From Rhodopirellula sp. (GTDB lineage: Bacteria > Planctomycetota > Planctomycetia > Pirellulales > Thermoguttaceae): a DNA stretch of 39,424 nt. The position numbers were made by a program, and so were the translations under genes. Every line of letters begins with the position of its first letter. The first letter of the stretch is position 1. Where the stretch lies: the NCBI GenBank assembly GCA_012728855.1, contig JAAYEH010000488.1, forward strand, positions 1 through 39,424. Direction: 5' to 3'. The notes beneath the pieces are model-generated. The model saw nothing but the letters and a program-made list of their open reading frames with translations. It did no database searches and had not been told where the DNA came from. Positions 1 to 9,009 of the stretch are shown in pieces.

Positions 1-2
1 CA

Positions 3-107
3 CGCGGGAAGAAGATTCAATCCAAGGAAGTACAGAACAACTCAGATATGCACTTGGCCAGGGAAGTAGAGTCGCAAGTCCGTGCCTTTCAATTGCCTCA
101 GTTCTAA
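3..107 (+). CDS. Possible C-terminal end of a gene entering from the left
   Basis: Frame 3 is open from the window edge to a TAA at 105-107 and would encode 34 charged residues ending in RAFQLPQF. The composition (many K, E, Q and R) looks protein-like, but the stretch is too short to assign to a family and the start lies outside the window. It could be a chance open frame. Confidence 0.25.
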   Translation, partial: RGKKIQSKEVQNNSDMHLAREVESQVRAFQLPQF

Positions 108-115
108 GTATACGA

Positions 116-178
116 GGTGACAGGCACCAAATGTGGGATAAATGGGCAAGTTGGTGTACGTAGCCATTATTTGTCACC
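116..178. repeat. Decayed palindrome next to the transposase stub
   Basis: GGTGACAGGCACC at 116-128 faces TGTCACC at 172-178. Seven bases of each arm still pair (116-122 with 172-178). The right arm overlaps the stop codon of the RAYT-like fragment at 174-176. The GACAGGCACC core is the same as in the GGGGACAGGCACC palindromes near 23.5 and 39.35 kb, so this looks like an eroded member of that family. Confidence 0.4.
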
Positions 179-341
179 CGTCCCGTTCAACCTTCCGCCT
201 TCCCCTTGGCCGAAGCGTCGATGCGAGCCCCAATTGCTTGGCAGTCCGCGCAACCCAGTCGGCACCTCCCAACGGACAACCCCGAGTGACACACCGACGC
301 AGCGCCTCCAGTTCCGCCTCGGACTCCGGCTGGTTGACCAT
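174..341 (-). pseudogene. C-terminal remnant of a REP-associated tyrosine transposase (RAYT, Y1_Tnp)
   Basis: The last 55 codons on the minus strand read MVNQPESEAELEALRR, then CVTRGCPLGGADW, then a basic tail with LGLASTLRPRGRRK. From family knowledge this is the C-terminal signature of REP-associated Y1 transposases: a VN-P-TEAELEALRR helix, a RG-P-G--W turn, and LGL-STLRPRGRP before the stop. The sequence farther upstream in the same frame does not resemble the catalytic HUH/Tyr domain, so only the tail remains. RAYTs mobilise or maintain REP palindromes, and palindromes with a matching core occur here and elsewhere in the window. The fragment cannot be active. The family call is firm, but the upstream breakpoint is uncertain. 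Confidence 0.7.
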
Positions 342-608
342 CCGCTGTTCGTATTGAGCACTACCGCCTCTCCTCCCAAGATGCGCGTGGAAATCAAAGG
401 ACCGAGGAGTGCGACGCAGATGAACTGCTGAAGATTCGAAGTGAGCATGCTCAACTCCTCGAGCGGCTAACGGATTGAATACTCGATTTGCCGCACGCGC
501 TGAGTCTACGCCGAATAACCTGGTAGTCAAGGGGACGCCGGAAGTTCGAGACCGGGGAAGTCTGAGTAGGCAGAGAAAACGCCGGGATAAAACCGGCATG
601 GAGTCGCG

Positions 609-686
609 ATGAAAAAGTCGTACGAGAATGGCTTGGCGAGCCATCTCGACCCCGAGTTATGCGGCTGTGACCATCGCTCGCAATGT
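609..686 (+). other. Fragment resembling the short leader ORF upstream of group II intron maturases
   Basis: The ATG at 609 opens with MKKSYENGLASHLDPELCG. Short ORFs starting MKKSYxEGLAxHxxPESC are familiar from annotations immediately upstream of group II intron reverse transcriptases. After about 25 codons the resemblance ends, and no reverse transcriptase or intron domain V is visible downstream. It is read as a truncated retroelement scrap. The match is from memory and should be treated as tentative. Confidence 0.25.
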
Positions 687-837
687 CGTCCCGCACCTGA
701 CCCGATCTGGTCTTCATCGGCTGTTTCAGAGGCTATGCGGAAACGGCGACTGGCAGGTGCCTCGCCGCAGAAAAATCGACGGCCGCCAACCTCGTCCAAC
801 AATTCAATACGCCGCAAGCTCCCGCCTTCCCCCTTCC

Positions 838-893
838 GTCTCTCATCTCTCAACTCTCCTCTCTCATCTCTCAACTCTCAACTCTCAACTTCT
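838..893. repeat. Simple-sequence repeat of CTCTCAA/CTCTCAT units
   Basis: A pure pyrimidine-plus-A tract is built from seven- and eight-base units (CTCTCAT, CTCTCAACT) repeated about seven times with small variations. It is read directly from the sequence. It lies in a gene-poor stretch and encodes nothing recognisable. Confidence 0.75.
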
Positions 894-1698
894 TAGACAC
901 CCCGCTTTCGGCCGGCACGAACTTGCGATCGCGACCCGCAACCGAACCCTATTCGCCCCAGTTGCTTACGCCCCTGCGCCTCGCCCAAGCTAAAACGCAG
1001 AAAACCCGCCTTGTCGAAAAACTCCCCCTGCCTCGCCACCACGCCTGCCCGGCAAAACCGCACATCACGGTCACGCAGCGGCCTTGCATCGCCGTGGCCC
1101 GGAAAAGAACGATTGACAATCCGCGCCGCACCCATCATGCTGTGACTGGAAAACTGGACGCATGTCCATCATCGAAGCCGGCAACCCGATCCTCCTCGGG
1201 CGTTTTCGGCTCCGAAGCTCATTGACAATTCGCGTATGGTTCAAAAACCCCGGACTGGCGTTGAGCCGGAAATCCGCGGACACGTCAGAAACATGCCTTG
1301 GCGACGTGCTGTCCCTGGTCTTGAACCACAGGTCTGCACAGCAAGCTCGTTGCGTCCCCGCCCGCGAGCGATTTGCGGCGGTGTCTCCAGCCGCTGCCAG
1401 TCGGTGGCCCTCCCACCCGGAAGCGCGTGGTACCCAAACATGCTCCGATTTGAGAAATCGCCAACTTGGGCACCACAGGTACCCAACTGCTCAAGGCGTG
1501 CTCGCACGGCGCGATGTTTCTGTGTACTCCAGCGAAGATTTGGGGTCACATCGTGAACGTCGAGCAACGAGACTGTTTTCTGGAAGACAGCCGCTGGAAC
1601 ACGACCGAATGCACTTGCTAATGCGAGGGATGAATAGTGAATACGCCTCAACTCAGCTTCGCCTCCAGCTTGGCCGCAAGCACTGCGCAAGATGCCGT

Positions 1699-4600
1699 TC
1701 AGCCCGACGAGATCGTCGCCCACTGTTGCTGGAGGCGTTTGGCCGAAACGGTGATCGCGGTTCCCAGCTTCTGGGCAAAGAGGGAGACGCGATATTCCTC
1801 CAGCATCCAACGGAAGCGGGCCAACTGCGGATCCTCAATGCCCGTCTGCCGGTGTTGCTCGAGCCGGTCGAGATACGCGTTCCACCAACGGCGAACTTCT
1901 TCGGTTCCTTCCCGGTCGCGCGCGAGACCGCCGCCGCGCAGCGCCTGCAGGCGGTGAGTGACGGCGCGAAAGTAGCGTGGGTAGTGCGCGAGCTGTTGCC
2001 AGGGCGTAGAGGTGAGGAATCCGGTGGCGACAAGTTCCTGGAGTTGGAGGCGGACGTCTTCGGCCGCGTATTGCCACTTGGCGCCGGGGATTTGCTCCAG
2101 CGCCAGGCGGGCCTGGTGGTATTCGTGGAAGAGCGGACCGGCCAACTCGGCGATGTCCTGCGTGGCCAGGCCGATCCGCTGCCGGGCCTGCCCGATCCAG
2201 CGAGCGAACTGCTCCCGGCTGCGGGGAATCGGGCCGCCGCTTTGCACCGCCCGGTCCGCAATCAGCTCAGCGATCTCCGCGCGGATGTCGAAGTTGCGGA
2301 TCGAAGCCGCCTGCAGCCGCATCTCGTTGAGCTTGGGCAGCCATTGCGCCTGGCTGCCCAAACGGCGGCCTTCCGAAAGCACGAGTAGCCGGCGCAACGC
2401 CTGATGGGTCTGCTGCTCGGCCCGCTCGGGCGAATCGGCCAGCCGCAGGGCGACGCTCGTCTGCTGATCGACCAGCATCGGATAGGCTTTCAGCGCCAAT
2501 CCTCCGCGGCGGATGTCGATCTCGGCCGGCAGGTCGTCGAAGTCCCATGTCGTAAGACCGTCGCGATGGTACTGCGGGTCGTCGAGTGTGGAGAAAACGG
2601 CGGCGGCCTCGGCCCCAAGCTGACGGCGGATCTCGTCCAGGTCGCGGCCGGTGGCCAGCGGCTCGCCGTCGAGGCCGATCACGCGGAGGTTCATCCGCAG
2701 ATCGCTGGGGATCTTGTCCAACGCGAACCAGGCCGGTGAGATCGGCTGCCCGCCGATGCGGCCCAGCGCGGAGGCGACGGCCGAAACGACGTCGCCGCGG
2801 CCGAACTCGATCTCGGCAAGGATCTTTTTCGCCGTATCAGGGGCGGGCACGAACTGGCGTCGGACCTGCTTGGGCAGCGCCTTGATCATCGCCACGATCT
2901 TCTGTTCCAGGAGCCCCGGCACGAGCCAGCCCAGGCGGTTGGGATCGATCTGGTTCAACGCCGCCAGCGGTACATTGAGGGTCACGCCGTCCTGCTCGGC
3001 GCCCGGTTCGAAACGGTATTCGACCGGGAATTTCATCTGGTCGACGTGAATCGCGTCGGGATAGTCTCCGTCGGCCGCTTGCAGCAACTCCTCCCGGACC
3101 AGGTCCGCCCGCGACATGAACAACAGCCGGCGATCCTTCCGCTCCGCCTTGCGGCGCCAACGGTTGAAACTGGGACCATCGACCACGTCGTGGGGAATCC
3201 GCAGGTCGTAGAAGTCGTATTCGGTCCATTGTCCGAGGAGGAAGTCGTGGCGGCGGAGCTTCCTTTGAAGCTGCTCCATCTCTTCGCGGAGCCGATGATT
3301 GTGCGTGAAGAATTCGGCCTGGCAATCGAATTCGCCCTCGATCAAACCGTTCTGGATCAATAACGCCCGCGAGACTTCCGGGTTGATCGGCCCGTAGTGG
3401 ACTTTTCGCCCCGGCACCACGGTGAGGCCGAAGAGGGTGACGCGTTCGACCGCCATGGCCGAGGCGTTGGCCCGCTGCCAATGCGGATCGCTGTACGAGC
3501 GCTGGATCAGATGCGGGGCGAGCGACTCGATCCAGCGCGGATCGATTTTGGCGCAGGTGCGCAGATAGCGCCGCGTGGTCTCGACGAGTTCCGCGGCGAC
3601 GACCCAGGTCGGCCGCGCCTTGAACACCGCCGAGCCTGGCCAAACTTGGGCCTTTCCCCCGCCGGTCACCGTGTATTCGCCCGAATCGACGCGGAAGCCG
3701 AGGCTCGAAAGCAGCCCGGTGAGGATGGCGCGGTGGATCGAGGTGAAGTCGTCGCGGCGTTTGCCCGGTTTGAAGCCGGCCTGCTCGACCAGTTGACGCA
3801 ATTGCAGATGGACGTCGGCCCATTCTCTCATGCGGTTGTACGAGAGGAAGTTCTGGTGGCACGCCTTGCGGAGCTGATTGCGCGAGAGAGTTTCCTTCAG
3901 ATGGTGATAGAAATCCCAGAGCTTGAGATAGCCGAGAAAGTCGGAGGTGGGATCGGCGAATTGCACGTGGGCCTCGTCGGCAAGCTGCTGCTTCTCCAGC
4001 GGCCGCTCGCGCGGATCCTGGATCTCCAAGGCCGCCGCGATCGGCAGCACCTCGGCCAGGCAGCCCTCGGCCTCGGCGGCGAGAATCATCCGGCCGATCC
4101 GCGGGTCGACCGGCAGACGACTCAAGCGGCGGCCGATCTCGGTCAGCTCGTCGTTTTCGTCGATGGCGCCGAGTTCAAAGAGGGTCCGGTAGCCGTCGCG
4201 GATGGCGTCGGCCCGCGGCGGGTCGAGGAAAGGAAAATCCTCGATGGGGCCCAGTTTCAGCGCCTTGGTCTGCAGGATCACCGAGGCGAGATTGGTCCGC
4301 TGGATTTCCGGCGGCGTGTAGCGGTCGCGGATCGCGTAGTCTTCTTCGCGGTAGAGGCGGATGCAGACGCCCGGGGCCACTCGGCCGCAACGCCCCATCC
4401 GCTGATCGGCCGAGGCGCGGGAGATGGCCTCGATCGGCAACCGCTGCGTCTTGGTTCGCGGCGAGTAGCGGCTGATCCTGGCCGTGCCGGGATCGACGAC
4501 GTAGCGAATGCCCGGCACGGTGAGCGACGATTCGGCCACGTTGGTGGCAATGACAATGCGGCGGTGCGGATGCGGCTGGAAAATCCGCTGCTGGTCTTTG

Positions 4601-5604
4601 GTGGAGAGCCTGGCGTAGAGGGGCAGAATCTCCGTCTTGCGTCTCCCCGAGTCGCCCGCGATGGCGTGCCCGCGGAGGCTCTTGGCGGTCTCGTGGATGT
4701 GGCGCTCGGTGGGCATGAAGACGAGGATGTCGCCGGTATCGATACGGGCGAGTTCGTCGATGGCATCGAGGACCAACTGCTCCCAGTCGGGATCCTCGGA
4801 GTCGTCATCGCTCAACGGCGGCCGATAGCGGACTTCGACCGGGTAGGTTCGCCCGGAGACCTCGATGACCGGGGCGGGGCCGGTGGCGGAGGCGAAATGC
4901 TCGGCGAAGCGGGCGGCGTCGAGAGTGGCCGAGGTAACGATCAGCTTCAGATCGCGCCGCTTGGGCAGGAGCCGCTTGAGATAGCCGATGAGGAAATCGA
5001 TGTTGAGCGACCGCTCGTGGGCTTCGTCGAGAATGATCGTGTCGTACTGGTTCAGATAGGGGTCGCCCTGCGACTCGGCCAGCAGGATGCCGTCGGTCAT
5101 CACCTTGATGTAGGTCTGCGGGGCGGTCGAGTCGGCGAAGCGGATCTTGAAACCGACGTCCTTGCCCAGCGGCGAGTAGAGTTCGTCGGCGATCCGTGCG
5201 GCCACGCTCCGTGCGGCGATCCGCCGCGGCTGCGTGTGGCCGATCATCCCCTCCACGCCGCGTCCCATCTCCAAACAGATCTTCGGCAATTGGGTCGACT
5301 TGCCGGACCCGGTCTCGCCGCAGAGAACCACAACCTGGTGCTCGCGGATGGCGGCGGCGATGTCGTGGCGTTTGCCGCTGACCGGCAAATCGTCGTCGTA
5401 CTCGATCTTTGGCACGGACTGGCGGCGGGTCTGCCGCAGCGCAACTGACCGCTCCACGTCGGCGGCCAATCGGCCCAGGCTGCGATCGAGCGGTTTGCCA
5501 GCCGCCTCGGCCCGGCGGATCCCGGCCAGCGCGCGGCGAAAGCGGTAGCGGTCCGCTTTCATCGCTTTGCCGATTTGGCTTTCGAGATGCTCTAACGAAG
5601 ACAT
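1699..5604 (-). CDS. hrpA: ATP-dependent RNA helicase, DEAH family, HrpA-type
   Basis: A 1301-residue protein, matching the usual length of bacterial HrpA (about 1300). Such enzymes unwind or remodel RNA using ATP and act in mRNA processing and ribosome rescue. The sequence shows Walker A GETGSGKST (residues 96-104), DEAH (193-196), motif III TSAT (224-227), a motif V region in NVAESSLTVPGI and motif VI QRMGRCGR. The helicase-associated, OB-fold and long HrpA-specific C-terminal regions follow. The ATG at 5604 (MSSLEHLESQ) is chosen over the much longer frame, which would run backwards through the upstream oxidoreductase gene. Only 8 nt separate it from that gene's stop, so the two are probably cotranscribed, although their functions appear unrelated. 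No clear Shine-Dalgarno precedes the start. Confidence 0.95.
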   Translation of the reverse strand: MSSLEHLESQIGKAMKADRYRFRRALAGIRRAEAAGKPLDRSLGRLAADVERSVALRQTRRQSVPKIEYDDDLPVSGKRHDIAAAIREHQVVVLCGETGSGKSTQLPKICLEMGRGVEGMIGHTQPRRIAARSVAARIADELYSPLGKDVGFKIRFADSTAPQTYIKVMTDGILLAESQGDPYLNQYDTIILDEAHERSLNIDFLIGYLKRLLPKRRDLKLIVTSATLDAARFAEHFASATGPAPVIEVSGRTYPVEVRYRPPLSDDDSEDPDWEQLVLDAIDELARIDTGDILVFMPTERHIHETAKSLRGHAIAGDSGRRKTEILPLYARLSTKDQQRIFQPHPHRRIVIATNVAESSLTVPGIRYVVDPGTARISRYSPRTKTQRLPIEAISRASADQRMGRCGRVAPGVCIRLYREEDYAIRDRYTPPEIQRTNLASVILQTKALKLGPIEDFPFLDPPRADAIRDGYRTLFELGAIDENDELTEIGRRLSRLPVDPRIGRMILAAEAEGCLAEVLPIAAALEIQDPRERPLEKQQLADEAHVQFADPTSDFLGYLKLWDFYHHLKETLSRNQLRKACHQNFLSYNRMREWADVHLQLRQLVEQAGFKPGKRRDDFTSIHRAILTGLLSSLGFRVDSGEYTVTGGGKAQVWPGSAVFKARPTWVVAAELVETTRRYLRTCAKIDPRWIESLAPHLIQRSYSDPHWQRANASAMAVERVTLFGLTVVPGRKVHYGPINPEVSRALLIQNGLIEGEFDCQAEFFTHNHRLREEMEQLQRKLRRHDFLLGQWTEYDFYDLRIPHDVVDGPSFNRWRRKAERKDRRLLFMSRADLVREELLQAADGDYPDAIHVDQMKFPVEYRFEPGAEQDGVTLNVPLAALNQIDPNRLGWLVPGLLEQKIVAMIKALPKQVRRQFVPAPDTAKKILAEIEFGRGDVVSAVASALGRIGGQPISPAWFALDKIPSDLRMNLRVIGLDGEPLATGRDLDEIRRQLGAEAAAVFSTLDDPQYHRDGLTTWDFDDLPAEIDIRRGGLALKAYPMLVDQQTSVALRLADSPERAEQQTHQALRRLLVLSEGRRLGSQAQWLPKLNEMRLQAASIRNFDIRAEIAELIADRAVQSGGPIPRSREQFARWIGQARQRIGLATQDIAELAGPLFHEYHQARLALEQIPGAKWQYAAEDVRLQLQELVATGFLTSTPWQQLAHYPRYFRAVTHRLQALRGGGLARDREGTEEVRRWWNAYLDRLEQHRQTGIEDPQLARFRWMLEEYRVSLFAQKLGTAITVSAKRLQQQWATISSG

Positions 5605-5612
5605 GAATTCGA

Positions 5613-6971
5613 TCAGGAGAACCGGTAGCGGCCCGGCATGGCCACGTCGGGGATCGGATAGGGGCCGAACTCGTACTTCTCCGGTCCCAGCCGGGTCGTC
5701 GATTTCATCGCTTCGTCCCAGGAGATCGCCTGTCCGCTGTAGGCGGCCTCGCGCCCCATGATGCCGGCCATCGTGCTTTCGGCGACCGCCTGGGCCTCGT
5801 TCAAGGGCTTGCCGGCGCGGATGCTGGCGATCAAGTCCTCGTGCTCCTGTCGATAGGGACTTCCCTCTTGCTCGCGGAATCGCCAACGCTTGCCTGATTT
5901 CGGCTCGATGGCATCCTTGCAGTTGCTCCGGCCGCCGGTGCCGACGACGAGTTCGGAGACGAGGTTCTGGCAGCCGTTGATCTGGCGGGCCTGGCTGAAC
6001 ATGGTGACGCCCCCGGGATACTCGAACTCCACGGCGAAGTGGTCGTAGATGTGGCCGTGTTCCACGCCGGTGCGAACCTGCCGGCCGCCGACGCCGGAGA
6101 CGGCGCGGATGGGGTGGGCGCCCAAGACCCAATTCATCACGTCGAGATTATGGACGTGTTGCTCGACGTAGTGATCGCCGGAGAGCCAGGTGAAGTAATT
6201 CCAGTTGCGCAACTGCCACTCCAGTTCGCTCCACTGCGGCTGGCGCGAAACGACCCAGATCTCGCCGCCGTTCCAATAGCACTTGCCGTAGACGATTTCA
6301 CCAACCGCGCCGTCCTGCAGACGCCGGATGGTCTCCTGGTAGCTCTTCATGTGGCGCCGCTGCGTGCCGGCGACAATGCCGAGGTTCTTCTGCCGGGCCA
6401 ACTCTCCCGCTTCGATAACCATCTTCACGCCGGGCGCGTCGACCGCCCCCGGCTTTTCCATGAAGACATGCTTGCCCGCCTCGATGGCCGCCTTGAGCTG
6501 CATGGGCCGGAAATGAGGCGGGGTGGCCAGGATCACGTAGTTGATCTCCGGCACGGCCAACAGTTGCTGGTAGGCATCGAAGCCGGTGAAGCACAATTCA
6601 CTGGGGAGCTTGATGCCGAGCTTGCCGAATTGCGACACGCAGTTCGCCAACCGATCCTCGAACAGGTCGGCCAGCGCGACCACTTGGATGTCTTTCTTCT
6701 CGATGGTGGCGCCCTCGGCGACGTCTTCGGTGTGGTAGCCGGTCGCCGGATAGATCACCTTGGTGGCCGCTCCCAGGGCGTCCAACAGCGCGCCGGTCCC
6801 GCGTCCGCCGCAGCCGATCAGCCCGATCTTGACTTGGAAGTTCTCCGCGCCGAAGGCGGCATGGACGAGAGGAACCCGCGCTGCCGCCACGGCGGCTGCC
6901 GCCAGTCCGGATCGCTTGAGGAACTGACGCCGCGAAATGTCGGAGTTGGCTTGTTGCTTGTCGTTGCCCAT
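5613..6971 (-). CDS. Tat-exported Gfo/Idh/MocA family oxidoreductase
   Basis: A 452-residue NAD(P)-dependent dehydrogenase-like protein. Residues 13-40 form a twin-arginine signal (SRRQFLKRSGLAAAA), so export by the Tat route to the periplasm or paryphoplasm is expected. The Rossmann motif IGLIGCGGRGTG (about 49-60) and the family EKP motif (172-174, holding the conserved lysine) are intact. HVHNLDVMNW is a typical C-domain substrate/metal-site segment. The ATG at 6971 places the RR motif about 16 residues from the start; the longer frame adds an unlikely 50-residue lead. It is the first gene of a two-gene unit with hrpA. Substrate is unknown; sugars or sugar acids are typical. Confidence 0.9.
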   Translation of the reverse strand: MGNDKQQANSDISRRQFLKRSGLAAAAVAAARVPLVHAAFGAENFQVKIGLIGCGGRGTGALLDALGAATKVIYPATGYHTEDVAEGATIEKKDIQVVALADLFEDRLANCVSQFGKLGIKLPSELCFTGFDAYQQLLAVPEINYVILATPPHFRPMQLKAAIEAGKHVFMEKPGAVDAPGVKMVIEAGELARQKNLGIVAGTQRRHMKSYQETIRRLQDGAVGEIVYGKCYWNGGEIWVVSRQPQWSELEWQLRNWNYFTWLSGDHYVEQHVHNLDVMNWVLGAHPIRAVSGVGGRQVRTGVEHGHIYDHFAVEFEYPGGVTMFSQARQINGCQNLVSELVVGTGGRSNCKDAIEPKSGKRWRFREQEGSPYRQEHEDLIASIRAGKPLNEAQAVAESTMAGIMGREAAYSGQAISWDEAMKSTTRLGPEKYEFGPYPIPDVAMPGRYRFS

Positions 6972-7327
6972 CGGATTGGGGGCTCCCGGTGCAGAGTCTT
7001 TAGAAGGGATGTAGCGGGACGATTGGCTATCTATCATAACACGCCCTGCGGCCGCAACCAAAATCGTTTCACCGCAACGGCCAACGGCCTGCGCGGGGGG
7101 GGCGGTTTCAAAACCCGCCACGACGCATCTCGCGCAGGCCGTTGGCCGTTGCGGTTAAACGAGCCAAACATCCGCATACGGCGCGTAGAAGGCGGAAAGA
7201 TCGCGCAGAACCGCAGAGAACGCGGAGTTGGGCAAAACGCGATCCTCCCCTTGATTCCTCCCCGAAGGCGGGATAATATTGACAAGAACATCTGGGGAAA
7301 AGACCGAGAGTTGTTCTCTTGCTTCAC
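6972..7327. other. Divergent intergenic region with a large inverted repeat
   Basis: This region lies between the oxidoreductase (minus) and the export cluster (plus). It contains the 7066-7160 inverted repeat, described separately. A possible promoter for the export cluster is TTGATT (7251-7256) and GATAAT (7272-7277) with a 15-nt spacer, which is shorter than ideal. No coding signal was seen. Confidence 0.45.
7066..7160. repeat. 30-bp-arm inverted repeat with an inner hairpin
   Basis: CCGCAACGGCCAACGGCCTG and the next four bases (7072-7095) pair perfectly with 7131-7154. Extending outward to 7066 and 7160 adds A-T and GTTT/AAAC pairing with one mismatch. The 35-nt interior carries a second GGCGG/CCGCC hairpin. 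The arm is itself built from two CCAACGG-like units. It lies 95 nt upstream of the oxidoreductase start and is unrelated in sequence to the other palindromes in the window. Confidence 0.85.
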
Positions 7328-7738
7328 ATGATCGTCAACGCTGTGCTGGCTGCCTGGCTTACCGCTTCGCTGGTGGTCTGCCCGTATACGTGTGCGCACT
7401 TTCCCCGATCATGCGGATCGACGGAATCCGCGGTCGCCTGCGAATGCCACGACGGCGCGTGCTGCGAGCGGGGTGACAATCGCGAGGAAAGTGCCGGCAA
7501 TACCCCGGCTCCGGAACAGCCGTGCTCCTGTCCCTGCGTGTGCAAAGGGGCTCTGACGGAATGTTCGGCCCGGCAGCAGAGCGGCGATGGGGATTCGGCC
7601 CAACCGGCGCTGTTAGTCGTTTGTGATGCGGGCACCCTGCTACTGGATGCTCCAGATTCCATCCAGCCCGATCCACCTCCGCCGAAAATCCTCTCCGGAC
7701 GGGAAATCCGCGCGCTAATCGCCTCGCTGCGACTCTGA
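7328..7738 (+). CDS. Cysteine-rich secreted protein of the export cluster
   Basis: 136 residues with 13 cysteines. A hydrophobic N-terminus (MIVNAVLAAWLTASLVVC) looks like a signal peptide or anchor. It is followed by a Cys-dense segment (AVACECHDGACCER and PCSCPCVCKGAL) and a C-terminal helix (SGREIRALIASLRL). The density and spacing of cysteines suggest metal binding or disulfide knots, but no family is recognised. The ATG at 7328 is used; an in-frame TTG at 7319 is possible. It lies 37 nt upstream of the first permease and is on the same strand, so it probably belongs to the export operon. The role is unknown; a metal-related one is speculative. Confidence 0.55.
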   Translation: MIVNAVLAAWLTASLVVCPYTCAHFPRSCGSTESAVACECHDGACCERGDNREESAGNTPAPEQPCSCPCVCKGALTECSARQQSGDGDSAQPALLVVCDAGTLLLDAPDSIQPDPPPPKILSGREIRALIASLRL

Positions 7739-7775
7739 AGGTTCGCCGTCTTGCCGTTGGCAACTGTTTGCTAGC

Positions 7776-8966
7776 ATGTGCGGGCGGAGATCTCTGGTGG
7801 TTTCACTGAAGCTATTGCCGTGGGAATACGGCATTCGAAATCTGCTGCGTCGCCCGGGCCGGACGGCGCTGACCCTTGCGGCGATCTCGACGGCGATCTT
7901 CCTGGTGTTGGTCGTGGTCGGTTTCGTCCGCGGGCTCGAGTCATCGCTCTCGGCGAGCGGCGATCCGAATGTCGTGCTCGTCTATTCGCTGGGAATGGGC
8001 GAAAACCTGGAGTATTCGTCGATTCCGGGAAGTTCGGCCGACGTGTTGGCGGCGAGCATCGCGGGCATCCGCCGCCGATACGGGGCGGAATACGCATCGC
8101 CCGAGCTGTGCCTGGCGGCGAGGATGGTCGCGGGTGACGAACAGGACGAATCGACCGGCCTAATTCGCGGCGTGACGACCGCGGTGCTGCGGGTGCGACG
8201 GAGCGTGGAGATCATCGAGGGGGCGTGGCCGGAGGCAGGCGAGATCCTGGTAGGCCGACTGGCCGCCACTAAGCTCGGCCGCAGCCCGGAGGCGTTGGGC
8301 GTCGGCCGCAGTTTTGAATTCGAAGGGCGGTCGTGGCGAATCAGCGGCAGGTTCGCCGCGCCGGGCGCGGTGGTGGAGTCGGAGATCTGGTGCCGGCTGG
8401 AGGACTTGCAGTCGGTCTTGAAGCGGCAAGACCTTAGCCTGGTGGCACTGACGTTGGCACCCGGGACGCCACCGGCCGATGTCGACCTGTTCTGCAAGGA
8501 GCGACTCGACCTGGAACTTCAAGCGATGCGGGAAACCGACTACTACGCTTCGCTCAACGCCCATTATCGCCCCGTGCGGATGCTGGCCTGGGTCGTGGTG
8601 GGTTTGGTGGCGGGGGCGGGCGTGTTTGCGGTGCTCAATACGATGTACGCCGCGGCAGTAGGGCGCGTGCGGGAACTCGCCACGTTGCAGACCATTGGTT
8701 TTCCCCGCTTGGCGCTGGTGCTGAGCCTGATCCAGGAAGCCACGGTTCTGTCGCTGACGGGGGCGATTCTGGCTGCCGCGGCGGCCGTCTTGTTGCTGGA
8801 TGGGATGGCCATCCGCTTCACGATGGGAGCATTTCAGCTTCGGGTGGATAGCGTGGCCGTCCTGATCGGCTGCGGGATGGGATTGCTGTTGGGATGGTTC
8901 GGCGCCGTACCGCCTGCGATGCGAGGGATACGGCGGCCGATCGCGGAGAGTTTGAAGGCGGTGTAA
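7776..8966 (+). CDS. FtsX/MacB-type ABC transporter permease (first copy)
   Basis: 396 residues with the FtsX-like topology. There is one membrane span near the N-terminus (RTALTLAAISTAIFLVLVVV), a periplasmic domain of roughly 220 residues, then three spans near the C-terminus with the conserved RVRELATLQTIGFPRL loop that contacts the ATPase. The ATG at 7776 lacks a good ribosome site. The in-frame GTG at 7797 has GGAG at 7786-7789 with a 7-nt spacer and would start just before SLKLLPWEYG, where homologues usually begin, so it may be the true start. With the ATPase at 11340 and the second permease it probably forms a heteromeric complex that extrudes or extracts a substrate at the inner membrane. 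Confidence 0.9.
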   Translation: MCGRRSLVVSLKLLPWEYGIRNLLRRPGRTALTLAAISTAIFLVLVVVGFVRGLESSLSASGDPNVVLVYSLGMGENLEYSSIPGSSADVLAASIAGIRRRYGAEYASPELCLAARMVAGDEQDESTGLIRGVTTAVLRVRRSVEIIEGAWPEAGEILVGRLAATKLGRSPEALGVGRSFEFEGRSWRISGRFAAPGAVVESEIWCRLEDLQSVLKRQDLSLVALTLAPGTPPADVDLFCKERLDLELQAMRETDYYASLNAHYRPVRMLAWVVVGLVAGAGVFAVLNTMYAAAVGRVRELATLQTIGFPRLALVLSLIQEATVLSLTGAILAAAAAVLLLDGMAIRFTMGAFQLRVDSVAVLIGCGMGLLLGWFGAVPPAMRGIRRPIAESLKAV

Positions 8967-9009
8967 TGCGTTCGTGAGAAGGTTGTTTTACAAGAAAGGC
9001 GGGATTTCC

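Larger units (their letters stand above)
342..1698. other. Long region without a recognisable intact gene
   Basis: Apart from the leader-like scrap (609-686) and the CTCTCAA simple repeat (838-893), no frame gives a protein with recognisable motifs. Open frames here are short, overlap on both strands and have the Arg/Pro/Ser-rich composition of GC-rich shadow frames. TTGACA occurs near 1111 and again near 1221, but no convincing -10 partner or gene follows. The region looks like decaying mobile-element and gene debris downstream of the helicase gene. Confidence 0.5.

Noticed and set aside
838..893. CTCTCAA tract considered as a coding repeat
   Set aside because: No frame across it continues into a recognisable protein, and it behaves as a simple-sequence repeat.
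1162..2388. A 408-codon plus-strand frame
   Set aside because: Most of it is opposite the C-terminal part of hrpA, and its early part has no domain signal or ribosome site.
3397..5448. A 683-codon open frame on the plus strand opposite hrpA
   Set aside because: It is an antisense shadow of a GC-rich gene. It has no recognisable motif and high Arg/Gly/Val/Asp composition, while the minus frame shows every HrpA motif.
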